A stretch of 20,747 nucleotides of DNA from Prevotellaceae bacterium UBA4336 (GTDB lineage: Bacteria > Bacteroidota > Bacteroidia > Bacteroidales > Bacteroidaceae), in contig DGTM01000030.1 in the NCBI GenBank assembly GCA_002394305.1, forward strand, positions 18,462 to 39,208. Direction: 5' to 3'. This document shows, piece by piece, positions 15,049-20,747 of this stretch (its first letter is position 1; each line of letters opens with the position of its first letter). The translations under genes were made by a program, and so were the position numbers. Under the pieces are notes generated by a model that saw nothing but the letters and a program-made list of their open reading frames with translations, made no database searches and was not told the origin of the DNA.

Positions 15049-16263
15049 TCAGTTGGCGCGGCGTATGGTGAGGGGAATGGCCTCCGCGTGCGCCTTGCAG
15101 AAGGCTGCGGCATCGTCGATGACGAGGGCCAGGTAGCCGCCGCCGCCTGCGCCGGGCATCTTCCAGGCCAGCACGCCGGGAAGGGCGGAATAGCGGTCGA
15201 TGTAGTCCTGCACGCCGGGCTGTATCATGGCGGGGAACATGCTGACCTGGGCTTGGAACGATGCCTTGTAGCTACGGGCAAAGGCTGCGAGGTCGGTGCG
15301 CAGGATGGCGTCCCAGCACTCGTCGGCTGCCTGGGCCAGCGCCTTCACCTTCGGCTCCGTGATGTCCTTGCCCTCGACCACGGAACAACCCGGGCGGCGG
15401 GGGAACATAGGCACGAGGCACAGGTGCTGCTCCAGCCAGCCGAGCACCCGCTCGTCGTGGCACTGCTCGATGCGGTCGGGCCAGTAGCGGGCGTCGTAGT
15501 GGTGGCGGCAGAGCCCCGGCACGCAGATGCCGATGGCGTCCTGAGCACCAGAGATGATGCCGTCGCTGCGCTCGGGGTCGTTCTCGAAGCAGAACACGAG
15601 CTTGGCAAGCATCTCGGGGTCCATGTCGGGAAGGCGCAGCGGCCATATCTTCTGTATCTGCTTGCGGGTGGAGGTGGAGAGGCCGCAGCGGTCGCGCACC
15701 TCGAAGTCCGGCACGAGGGACATCGTGATGGCCCAGCCGGGAGCAAAGCAGCTGACGTAGGGTTGGTCAATCCACGTGCCGGCCAGGTCCAGGCGGGTGG
15801 GAATCTGGCAGAGCTGTGCCTTCACGTCCGTGCTGCTGCGGGCATCGAGTCCCTCCGCCGGGGTGCGTTCCAGCACGATGTACTCTATGCCGCGCTCCTC
15901 GCAGAAGCGGCGCTTCTCTTCGCTCGAGCCGTCGCTGTTCACCACGAAGCGGTCGGGCTTGAGCATCTCCACCGTCGGCACGAAGTCCATCACGCCGCTG
16001 CCCTGGTTGATGAAGGCCTCCTTCACGTAGCGTATGCTCTGCACCATGAAGAGGCGCTCCCGCTCGGGGTAGAGCGTGCGGTGGTTCTTGTATTTCAGGA
16101 TGGTGGCATCCGAGCCGATGCCTACATACAGGTCGCCATACTGGGCTGCCTGGCGGAAGAACTCCACGTGTCCGCTGTGCAGCAGGTCGTAGCATCCGCT
16201 GACAAAAACCTTATGGCCCCCCTCCTTCTCCCCAAAAGGGGAGCGTTTTATTTCATCATTCAT
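15049..16263 (-). CDS. cytidylyltransferase-like / GHMP-kinase-like fusion protein
   Basis: A 404-residue two-domain protein. Residues 18-150 are a cytidylyltransferase-like domain with FVSGCYDLLHSGH (HSGH at 29-32) and ARSSTDVK at 141-148. Residues about 155-404 resemble GHMP kinases: TRLDLAGTWIDQP at 156-168 is like the LAGGWTDTP motif of fucokinases, SGAQDAIG near 238-245 is like their G-QDQ motif, and PGAGGGGYLALV at 370-381 matches motif 3. The phosphate loop is reduced to GLSTST (194-199) instead of GLGSSA, so kinase activity is uncertain. By analogy with HldE and Fkp it may turn a free sugar into a nucleotide sugar (inference). Residues 7-16 come from a palindromic repeat; the original start was probably near residue 17. 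Neighbours are a FucP-type permease and a mutarotase. Confidence 0.8.
   Translation of the reverse strand: MNDEIKRSPFGEKEGGHKVFVSGCYDLLHSGHVEFFRQAAQYGDLYVGIGSDATILKYKNHRTLYPERERLFMVQSIRYVKEAFINQGSGVMDFVPTVEMLKPDRFVVNSDGSSEEKRRFCEERGIEYIVLERTPAEGLDARSSTDVKAQLCQIPTRLDLAGTWIDQPYVSCFAPGWAITMSLVPDFEVRDRCGLSTSTRKQIQKIWPLRLPDMDPEMLAKLVFCFENDPERSDGIISGAQDAIGICVPGLCRHHYDARYWPDRIEQCHDERVLGWLEQHLCLVPMFPRRPGCSVVEGKDITEPKVKALAQAADECWDAILRTDLAAFARSYKASFQAQVSMFPAMIQPGVQDYIDRYSALPGVLAWKMPGAGGGGYLALVIDDAAAFCKAHAEAIPLTIRRAN
16215..16244 (-). repeat. palindromic repeat at 5' end of fusion gene
   Basis: The palindrome CTCCCCAAAAGGGGAG (16228-16243) has a C-rich flank at 16215-16227. Read on the minus strand it matches the family pattern of palindrome followed by GAAGGAGGGGGGC. 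It is translated as residues about 7-16 of the fusion protein (RSPFGEKEGG). Confidence 0.8.
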
Positions 16264-16299
16264 TCCTCGTTGTTAATTTAGTTATTTATATTTCTTCAG

Positions 16300-16374
16300 A
16301 AAGCCTCCCAAGTCACTTTGAGGCGGGGCTGTTGTGACTATGCTCTCCCCTTTGGGGGAGTTGGAGGGGGGCTA
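16300..16374. repeat. palindromic element overlapping 3' end of permease gene
   Basis: The right half (about 16343-16374) is CTCCCCTTTGGGGGAG followed by TTGGAGGGGGGCT. The left half (about 16300-16330), AGCCTCCCAAGTCACTTTGA, matches the half-element in the GH115 gene. The permease stop codon (complement of 16313-16315) lies within the element, so it supplies the last 20 or so residues of the permease. Confidence 0.7.
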
Positions 16375-17533
16375 TGCTGTACCACATCACCACAACGAAG
16401 CAGCAGAGGGGTACGACGTACGACGTGGAGACGCCCCATGCGTCGCTCGCCAGCCCTTGCAGCGGCGTGAGCAGCGCTCCGCCCAGGATGGCCATGATGA
16501 GGCCCGAGGCTCCAATCTTGGCATCGCCCGCCACGCCCTCCAGGGCTATGCCGTAGATGGTGGGGAACTGCAGCGACATGAAGAAGCTGACCAGCACCAG
16601 GGCGCAGACGGGCAGCATGCCGTAGCCTGCCGTCGTGATGACAATGAGGCAGAGCACGATGTCGGCTGCTGCGGCACATGCCATGAGTCGCGACGGACGG
16701 AAGAACTTCATCAGCCAGGTGAAGAAGAAACGTGCCACACAGAAGCACACGATGCTGGCCAGATAGTAACTGGCCGCGTCGGCCTCTGCGATGTTCAGTT
16801 CCTGCATCACCAGCCGGATGGTGAACGACCAGACGCCTATCTGTGCGCCGACGTAGAAGAACTGCGCCACGACGCCCCACGTGTACCGCCGGTTGCGGAG
16901 CAGGCGAGCGAAGGAGGCGCCGACGCTCCCCGTCGCACTGTCCTTTCCCGTCGGCATCTTCGAGAACAGCATCACCAGCATGATGGCGATGAGCACGAAG
17001 CCGAGTCCCATATAGGTCTCGGAGATGCTGAAGAGCGAAATGTCCTTGAGGATGAACTGCTGGCTCAGCAGGATGCCCATGATGCTGCCGATGGGGTTGA
17101 ACGACTGTGCGATGTTCAGCCTCCGGGTGGCCGTCTCGGGCGTACCCATCGAGAGGATGTAGGGGTTGGCCGTCGTCTCCAGCACGGAGCAGCCGCCTGC
17201 CAGGATGTAGATGGCAAGGAGGTAGAACGGGTAGCTCTCGGCCAGGGCTGCGGGATAGAACAGGATGGCGCCGCATGCATAGAGCAGCAGGCCCAGCAGG
17301 ATGCCGGACTTATAGGAGAAGCGCCTGATGAAGAGCGCTGCGGGCAGGGCGAAGCAGAAGTACGAGCCGTAGAAGGCAAACTGGATGAGCGAGGTCTGCG
17401 AGTCGCTCATCTGCATCACGCGGCGGAATGCTGCCAGCAGCGTGTCGGTCATGTTGTTGGCAAGTCCCCAGAGCAGGAACAGCATGGAGACAAGCGCAAA
17501 GGGCAGGAAATACTGTTTTTCTATGGTCTTCAT
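16313..17533 (-). CDS. FucP-type sugar:proton symporter (MFS)
   Basis: A 406-residue inner-membrane transporter with about 12 hydrophobic segments, of the L-fucose:H+ symporter (FucP) branch of the major facilitator superfamily. Support comes from FALVSMLFLLWGLANNMTDTL near the N-terminus, FAFYGSYFCFALPAALFIRRFSYKSGI near 52-78, ETTANPYI near 118-125, NIAQSFNPIGS near 139-149 and SLQFPTIYGIALEG near 322-335. Other members of this branch carry glucose, galactose, GlcNAc or mannose, so the sugar is uncertain; the mutarotase neighbour fits fucose or rhamnose. The C-terminal tail (about 387-406, LQLPQRGEHSHNSPASK) is translated from a palindromic repeat. The gap to the mutarotase stop is 66 bp, filled mainly by another repeat. 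Confidence 0.9.
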   Translation of the reverse strand: MKTIEKQYFLPFALVSMLFLLWGLANNMTDTLLAAFRRVMQMSDSQTSLIQFAFYGSYFCFALPAALFIRRFSYKSGILLGLLLYACGAILFYPAALAESYPFYLLAIYILAGGCSVLETTANPYILSMGTPETATRRLNIAQSFNPIGSIMGILLSQQFILKDISLFSISETYMGLGFVLIAIMLVMLFSKMPTGKDSATGSVGASFARLLRNRRYTWGVVAQFFYVGAQIGVWSFTIRLVMQELNIAEADAASYYLASIVCFCVARFFFTWLMKFFRPSRLMACAAAADIVLCLIVITTAGYGMLPVCALVLVSFFMSLQFPTIYGIALEGVAGDAKIGASGLIMAILGGALLTPLQGLASDAWGVSTSYVVPLCCFVVVMWYSIAPLQLPQRGEHSHNSPASK

Positions 17534-17567
17534 TTATAATCCAAAATTCATAATGCACAAAGCATGG

Positions 17568-17602
17568 TTGTTCTCCCCTTTTTGGGGAGTTAGAGGGGGC
17601 TA
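17568..17602. repeat. palindromic repeat supplying the mutarotase stop codon
   Basis: CTCCCCTTTTTGGGGAG followed by TTAGAGGGGGCT is a clean single copy of the family. The TAG stop of the minus-strand mutarotase gene is the complement of 17600-17602, at the very end of the repeat. The AT-rich stretch 17534-17560 next to it is also low in GC. Confidence 0.8.
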
Positions 17603-17974
17603 ATACAGGTAGAACATCCGCTCCATCATCTGCCACTTTTCGTCGCTTGTAGCCTGGGCGCTGCAGCCCTGGAACTGGCTGACGAAGGCTTCCCACTCGG
17701 CCTGCCGGGGCAGCGTGGCGAGCCGTGCCATCGCCTCGTCCCAGCGGAAGTCGGCGGGAGCGTCCACTATCATGACCAGCATGTTGCCCAGGATGTAGAT
17801 CTCCATCTCGAGGATTCCCACCTGGCGGATGCCGTCGCGCACCTCCTTCCAGTTGTACTCCGGCGAGTGCCACTTGATGTATTCGCGCCTTGCCTCTTCG
17901 TCGGAGCTGAGCGTAAGCGTCTGCACGAAGCGCTTCGTCGGGCCCTGCTGCTGCTTCTGTAAGTATCCTTCCAT
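17600..17974 (-). CDS. L-rhamnose mutarotase-family protein (RhaM-like)
   Basis: A 124-residue cytoplasmic protein of the RhaM (formerly DUF718) family, which interconverts alpha and beta anomers of 6-deoxy sugars such as L-rhamnose and, in some members, L-fucose. The match covers RFVQTLTLSSDEEARREYIKWHSPEY (with the Tyr and His in YIKWH), MEIYILGNMLVMIVDAP and the ending EKWQMMERMFYL. It is about 20 residues longer than E. coli RhaM, mostly in the N-terminal tail. It is the first gene of the sugar cluster; no TAnnTTTG box is seen upstream, so it may be read from the MscS promoter. Its stop codon lies in a palindromic repeat. Confidence 0.85.
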   Translation of the reverse strand: MEGYLQKQQQGPTKRFVQTLTLSSDEEARREYIKWHSPEYNWKEVRDGIRQVGILEMEIYILGNMLVMIVDAPADFRWDEAMARLATLPRQAEWEAFVSQFQGCSAQATSDEKWQMMERMFYLY

Positions 17975-18010
17975 GTATTAGTAAATGGGTAAATGACAAA
18001 ATAACACAAT

Positions 18011-18052
18011 CGTAATTAAATTGTACATAGTAAATTGTCAAATTGTAAATTA
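18011..18052. repeat. AT-rich dispersed repeat between MscS and mutarotase genes
   Basis: The stretch is built of repeated AAATTGTACATAGTAAATTG and TCAAATTGTAAAT motifs. It closely resembles the end of the window (20721-20747) and a part of queA (3664-3700). It ends 2 bp before the MscS stop codon. Confidence 0.7.
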
Positions 18053-18054
18053 CC

Positions 18055-18924
18055 TTATTGGTGTATCTGAATCTGCGGGAAGGGGAACCCGATGCCTTCC
18101 TTGTTGTACTCGGCATAGATGCGTTCGGTCGTGTCGAAGAAGACGCCCCAGTAGTCGGTTGCCTTTGCCCAGACGCGGATGACATAGATGACGCCGTTGT
18201 CGCCCAGTTCCTTTATGGCGATGAAGGGCGCCGGGTCCGCCATGATGCGGCTGTCCTGTTTCAGGAGGTCCAGCGTCACCCGCTTCACCTTCTCTGCCTC
18301 TGTGCCGTACTCCACGCCTATCGAGAAGTCCACTCGCCTGAGGTCGTTCTTGGTGTAGTTCGTGATGTTGCCGCTCGAAAGGGCGCCGTTGGGGATGAAC
18401 AGCTCCTTGTTGTCGGGCGTAGTCAGGATGGTGTGGAAGATCTGGATAGCCTTCACCGTGCCGCTCACGCCTTGTGCCTCGATGAAGTCTCCCACCTTGA
18501 AGGGCTTCAGGAACAGCAGGATGATGCCGCCGGCCAGGTTCTGCAGGTTCCCGCTCAAGGCCATGCCTACAGCCAGGCCTGCCGATGCTAGCAGGGCGGC
18601 AAGGCTCGTCGTGTTCACACCCAGTGTGCCGACCACCGTGATGATGAGCAGTACGATGAGCGTGATGTTGACGAAGCTCTTCAGGAACGACTGGACTGTC
18701 GGCTCCACGTTGCGCCGCTCCAGCATCCCGGCTACCAATCTGTTGATGAACTTGATGACGTAGCGTCCGGCTACGGCGAGCACGATGGCGAACAGCACGC
18801 TCTTGCCCATCTCTATGCCTGTCGTCGTAATCTGGTCTATCACCTGGTCAATCTGGCCGCTCTTCGCAGCCTCAATCACTTCTTTCCCCGCTTCAAGCGG
18901 TGCTACTTGCAATGTCTCTAACAT
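18055..18924 (-). CDS. small-conductance mechanosensitive channel, MscS family
   Basis: A 289-residue inner-membrane channel that opens on osmotic downshock. Membrane helices lie at about 38-58, 75-93 and 96-120; the last (ALLASAGLAVGMALSGNLQNLAGGIILL) is the glycine/alanine-rich pore helix typical of MscS. A cytoplasmic beta domain follows (VGDFIEAQGVSGTVKAIQIFHTIL, then IPNGALSSGNITNY). Length matches E. coli MscS (286). The frame is open further upstream to 19170, but ATG at 18922-18924 is chosen because a near-perfect promoter lies only 24 bp before it. The mutarotase gene follows after 80 bp with no obvious promoter of its own. Confidence 0.93.
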   Translation of the reverse strand: MLETLQVAPLEAGKEVIEAAKSGQIDQVIDQITTTGIEMGKSVLFAIVLAVAGRYVIKFINRLVAGMLERRNVEPTVQSFLKSFVNITLIVLLIITVVGTLGVNTTSLAALLASAGLAVGMALSGNLQNLAGGIILLFLKPFKVGDFIEAQGVSGTVKAIQIFHTILTTPDNKELFIPNGALSSGNITNYTKNDLRRVDFSIGVEYGTEAEKVKRVTLDLLKQDSRIMADPAPFIAIKELGDNGVIYVIRVWAKATDYWGVFFDTTERIYAEYNKEGIGFPFPQIQIHQ

Positions 18925-18948
18925 ATGTCTTTCTGGTTTTATCAGATG

Positions 18949-18979
18949 CAAAGATACGAATATCTGAGTGAAAAACAAA
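18949..18979 (-). promoter_or_regulatory. promoter of MscS gene
   Basis: On the minus strand: TTTG (complement of 18976-18979), a 19-bp spacer, then TATCTTTG (complement of 18949-18956). This is a consensus Bacteroidetes promoter and fixes the start codon at 18924. Confidence 0.88.
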
Positions 18980-19052
18980 GAGGCGCTACTATGTTTTCTG
19001 CTCATTGCGTGATTTTCTTCTTTCTGATAGTTCGTAATCCGAAGTTTTTTCT

Positions 19053-19060
19053 TAAATTTG
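19053..19060 (+). promoter_or_regulatory. putative -7 box of GH26 gene
   Basis: TAAATTTG at 19053-19060 matches TAnnTTTG and is 18 bp before the start codon at 19079. The -33 region is weak (TTCG at 19031-19034). Confidence 0.5.
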
Positions 19061-19078
19061 CAGGCAAAAGCTAATATT

Positions 19079-20224
19079 ATGAGAAATATCGTTACTCTCC
19101 TCTTCGTGCTGACAGCCCTCGGCCTGAACGCACAGGTACAGAATATCGTCGTGTATAAAGCCGATGGCACCGCAGTCCGCTACGACGTGAGCGGCATCGA
19201 CAGCATCGCCTTCGAGCAGGTCCCCAAGTGGGGCAAACGCTCGCAAGAGGCAAGGAACCTGCTCGCATACCTCGAGGAGAACGTCGGAAAGAAGATTCTC
19301 ACCGGCACACATGCCTGCGTCAACTACAACACCAACGAGGCCGACTGGGTGTACAAGCACACGGGCAAGTACCCCGCCATCAATACCATCGACTACATCC
19401 ACGACATCTACTCCGCTTCCGGCAGCTGGATAAATTACAGCAATGCAACCCTCTGGCGCAACTGGACCGGCAAGGGCGGCATCATGTCGGCCATGTGGCA
19501 CTGGAACATGCCAGCCAACAACGGCACGGACTACACCTGCACGCCCGGCAGCGAGGCAGGTCAGACCAGCTTCCGACCCTCTGCCATCTTCTCGCCCGGC
19601 ACCGAGGACTACAAGACCATCATAAGCCGCATCGACCAGGTCGCAAGGTGGCTCAAACCGCTGAAAGCCGCCAAAATCCCCGTCCTGTGGCGACCGCTCC
19701 ACGAGGCGCAGGGCAACTGGACGGAAGCCCATCCCGGCACCGACTGGCACAAAGCATGGTTCTGGTGGGGAATAGACGGACCGGAAGCCTTCGTCGAACT
19801 CTGGAAAGTCATGTACGACCGCATGGTGAACTACCACGGACTGACAAACCTCATCTGGGTCTTCAACTCCGGCGACTCGAAGCGCTGGTACCCCGGCGAC
19901 GAATATGTCGACATCGTCGCCTTCGATTTCTACGACAAGAACCTGAAGGAGATGCACCAATGGTACGACTTCTTCCACAAGAACTTTCCTGGCAAGCTCT
20001 ACGCCATCAGCGAGTTTGGCAGCATCCCCAAAGTCTCCGAGCTGTGGGCCGACGGCCAGTACTGGAGCTTCCTCATTCCCTGGTATGACTACGACCGCAC
20101 CAACTCAACCAGTGCCGAAGCCTTCAACAGCACCGACCACAGCAATGCCAACATCGATTACTGGACCGATGCCCTCCAGCAGGACTGCGTCATCACGCGC
20201 GACGAGCTCCCTAGCTTCAAATAG
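19079..20224 (+). CDS. GH26 beta-mannanase, secreted
   Basis: A 381-residue glycoside hydrolase of family 26; members cut beta-1,4-mannan, glucomannan or galactomannan. Residues 1-19 are a signal peptide ending LNAQ. Residues 20-46 (VQNIVVYKADGTAVRYDVSGIDSIAFE) are a short beta-rich leader that is common on secreted Prevotella/Bacteroides proteins. The catalytic domain starts near 55. The acid/base is Glu209 in WRPLHEAQGNW and the nucleophile Glu312 in AISEFGS, both in their usual settings. Other support is GTHACVNYN and IMSAMWHWNMP. The frame is open to TTG 19058, but that codon overlaps the -7 box, so ATG 19079 is the start. It is not part of a visible polysaccharide-utilisation locus. Confidence 0.92.
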   Translation: MRNIVTLLFVLTALGLNAQVQNIVVYKADGTAVRYDVSGIDSIAFEQVPKWGKRSQEARNLLAYLEENVGKKILTGTHACVNYNTNEADWVYKHTGKYPAINTIDYIHDIYSASGSWINYSNATLWRNWTGKGGIMSAMWHWNMPANNGTDYTCTPGSEAGQTSFRPSAIFSPGTEDYKTIISRIDQVARWLKPLKAAKIPVLWRPLHEAQGNWTEAHPGTDWHKAWFWWGIDGPEAFVELWKVMYDRMVNYHGLTNLIWVFNSGDSKRWYPGDEYVDIVAFDFYDKNLKEMHQWYDFFHKNFPGKLYAISEFGSIPKVSELWADGQYWSFLIPWYDYDRTNSTSAEAFNSTDHSNANIDYWTDALQQDCVITRDELPSFK

Positions 20225-20340
20225 CCCCCGCCGCCTTGCCCCTTCCCCCGCGTCGTGCCCCCTTCCCCCGCGTCGTGCCCTCCTTCCCCCCGCTGTCGTG
20301 CCCCCCTTCCCCCGCGTCGTGCCCCTCTTCCCCCCCCGCC
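20225..20340. repeat. C-rich tandem repeat array downstream of mannanase
   Basis: About five units of CCCCCGCGTCGTGCCCCCTT-like sequence. The GTCGTG cores start at 20252, 20272, 20295 and 20316, spaced 20, 23 and 21 bp, and a decayed first unit precedes them. The plus strand is almost free of A. It starts directly after the mannanase stop, the same position as the 22-bp arrays. The last unit contains CCTCTTCC, so it may be a drifted relative. Confidence 0.8.
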
Positions 20341-20475
20341 CGAAACCTTCCGTTCCGTATGGCGCGATTTCATCGCACCCCCTTCTTCTTTCCTCCTTCC
20401 TATTCGCGCGCGTATATAATAAATAATGTGTAATTGTATATTGTTTCCTTTTTTTGAAAAAAAGTTCCCATATAT
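20341..20475. other. intergenic stretch without a gene
   Basis: I see no protein gene here. A small inverted repeat, GCGAT-TTC-ATCGC, lies near 20363-20375. After about 20400 the sequence becomes AT-rich, ending in a T run and A run (about 20448-20463) just upstream of the promoter. The AT-rich part could act as an upstream promoter element. Confidence 0.5.
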
Positions 20476-20506
20476 TTTGTCAGTATTCAGAAAAGCTGTA
20501 CCTTTG
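20476..20506 (+). promoter_or_regulatory. strong consensus promoter of an RNA transcription unit
   Basis: TTTG at 20476-20479, a 19-bp spacer and TACCTTTG at 20499-20506 are an exact match to the Bacteroidetes promoter. An A/T-rich tract lies directly upstream. No open reading frame of note follows within the window, so it should drive an RNA gene or a long leader. Confidence 0.85.
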
Positions 20507-20513
20507 CATCCGC

Positions 20514-20681
20514 AAATGAGGGAAGCTGCCTCAAGCGAGGGTGGCGGAGTTCTTTTGCGCTCCTTCGGGAGAACGTTCTTTGATAGGATTACATAGACAG
20601 AGATTGTAGTACAAGAAACAAGTGAACCGTCAATATCCTTGTAAAGGATAGAGATAGATGAGTACGGGTTCCGGCTCTTTT
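20514..20681 (+). ncRNA. structured transcript: rRNA operon leader or small RNA (unresolved)
   Basis: Four hairpins can be read in about 165 nt after the promoter: 20525-20545 (eight pairs, one bulge, AAGC loop), 20560-20571 (CTCC-TTCG-GGAG, a stable tetraloop), 20634-20650 (TATCCTT-GTA-AAGGATA, perfect) and 20660-20677 (seven pairs with a bulged A). The last is followed by TTTT and could be a weak intrinsic terminator. GTTCTTTGATA at 20575-20585 resembles the boxA-like motif that I recall ahead of 16S genes in this phylum. The 5' boundary is inferred from the promoter. Two readings remain: the leader of an rRNA operon whose 16S gene lies beyond the window, or a terminated small RNA. No 16S sequence is visible here. 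Confidence 0.4.
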
Positions 20682-20720
20682 AAGGTCAGACAGCAGTTTG
20701 CGTTTCCTTTCTACTTTTGC

Positions 20721-20747
20721 ATTAAATTGTAAATAGTAGATTGTGAA
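20721..20747. repeat. AT-rich dispersed repeat at window end
   Basis: ATTAAATTGTAAATAGTAG followed by ATTGTGAA matches the AT-rich repeat at 18011-18052 and part of queA (3664-3700). It is cut by the window edge. Confidence 0.6.

Noticed and set aside
16334..17539. Long plus-strand open frames opposite the permease, the fusion gene and the symporters
   Set aside because: All lie opposite genes with clear families, lack promoters, and have low-complexity composition.
18925..19170. N-terminal extension of the MscS gene
   Set aside because: The extension would include the promoter itself, and the MscS fold begins after ATG 18924.
20514..20747. A 16S rRNA gene at the right edge
   Set aside because: No conserved 16S sequence is present in the window; only a possible leader can be argued.

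Overview
The window looks like a GC-rich member of the Bacteroidales, most likely Prevotellaceae. Start-proximal promoters carry the Bacteroidetes form TTTG, about 19 bp, then TAnnTTTG (best at 18949-18979 and 20476-20506). Shine-Dalgarno sequences are weak. The gene families (DUF2027, Bacteroidetes-type QueA, GH115, GH26 with a short beta-rich leader, FucP-type permease) fit the same group. Genus is inference.

Layout. 1-1825 (+): a secreted SGNH/GDSL esterase and mannose-1-phosphate guanylyltransferase, probably one operon. 1826-2566 (-): a DUF2027 protein whose stop codon directly abuts that of manC. 2646-4013 (+): queA, enlarged by repeat-derived sequence. 4294-7560 (+): a large GH115 xylan alpha-glucuronidase. 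7667-8308 (+): a small antitoxin-like gene and a PIN toxin. 8470-12209 (-): two tandem sodium symporters of the NSS family and a ComEA-like helix-hairpin-helix protein. 12407-12808 (+): a VanZ-like membrane protein. 12937-17974 (-): mutarotase, FucP-type permease, a nucleotidyltransferase/GHMP-kinase fusion, a 2-hydroxyacid dehydrogenase and a membrane metallophosphoesterase. 18055-18924 (-): an MscS channel. 19079-20224 (+): a secreted GH26 mannanase. 20225-20747: no protein gene, but a C-rich tandem array, a very good promoter and a structured leader or small RNA.

Functions that fit together: plant-polysaccharide breakdown (SGNH esterase, GH115, GH26), without SusC/SusD genes in view; and a possible sugar-salvage route in which permease, mutarotase and kinase/nucleotidyltransferase would import a sugar, set its anomer and activate it to a nucleotide sugar. 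That fusion protein has a degenerate GHMP phosphate loop and is the most interesting enzyme here.

The most striking non-genic signal is the repeat content. One family is a 22-bp tandem repeat with a CTCTTA core, found in three arrays just downstream of + strand genes, with every core exactly 22 bp apart. A second is a palindromic C/G-rich element (core like CTCCCCTTTTGGGGAG), single or paired as a unit of about 77-97 bp, that is read as protein inside or at the ends of at least six genes. A third is AT-rich (TTGTAAATAGTA-like), also read through in queA. All calls come from reading the sequence only; no database search was run.
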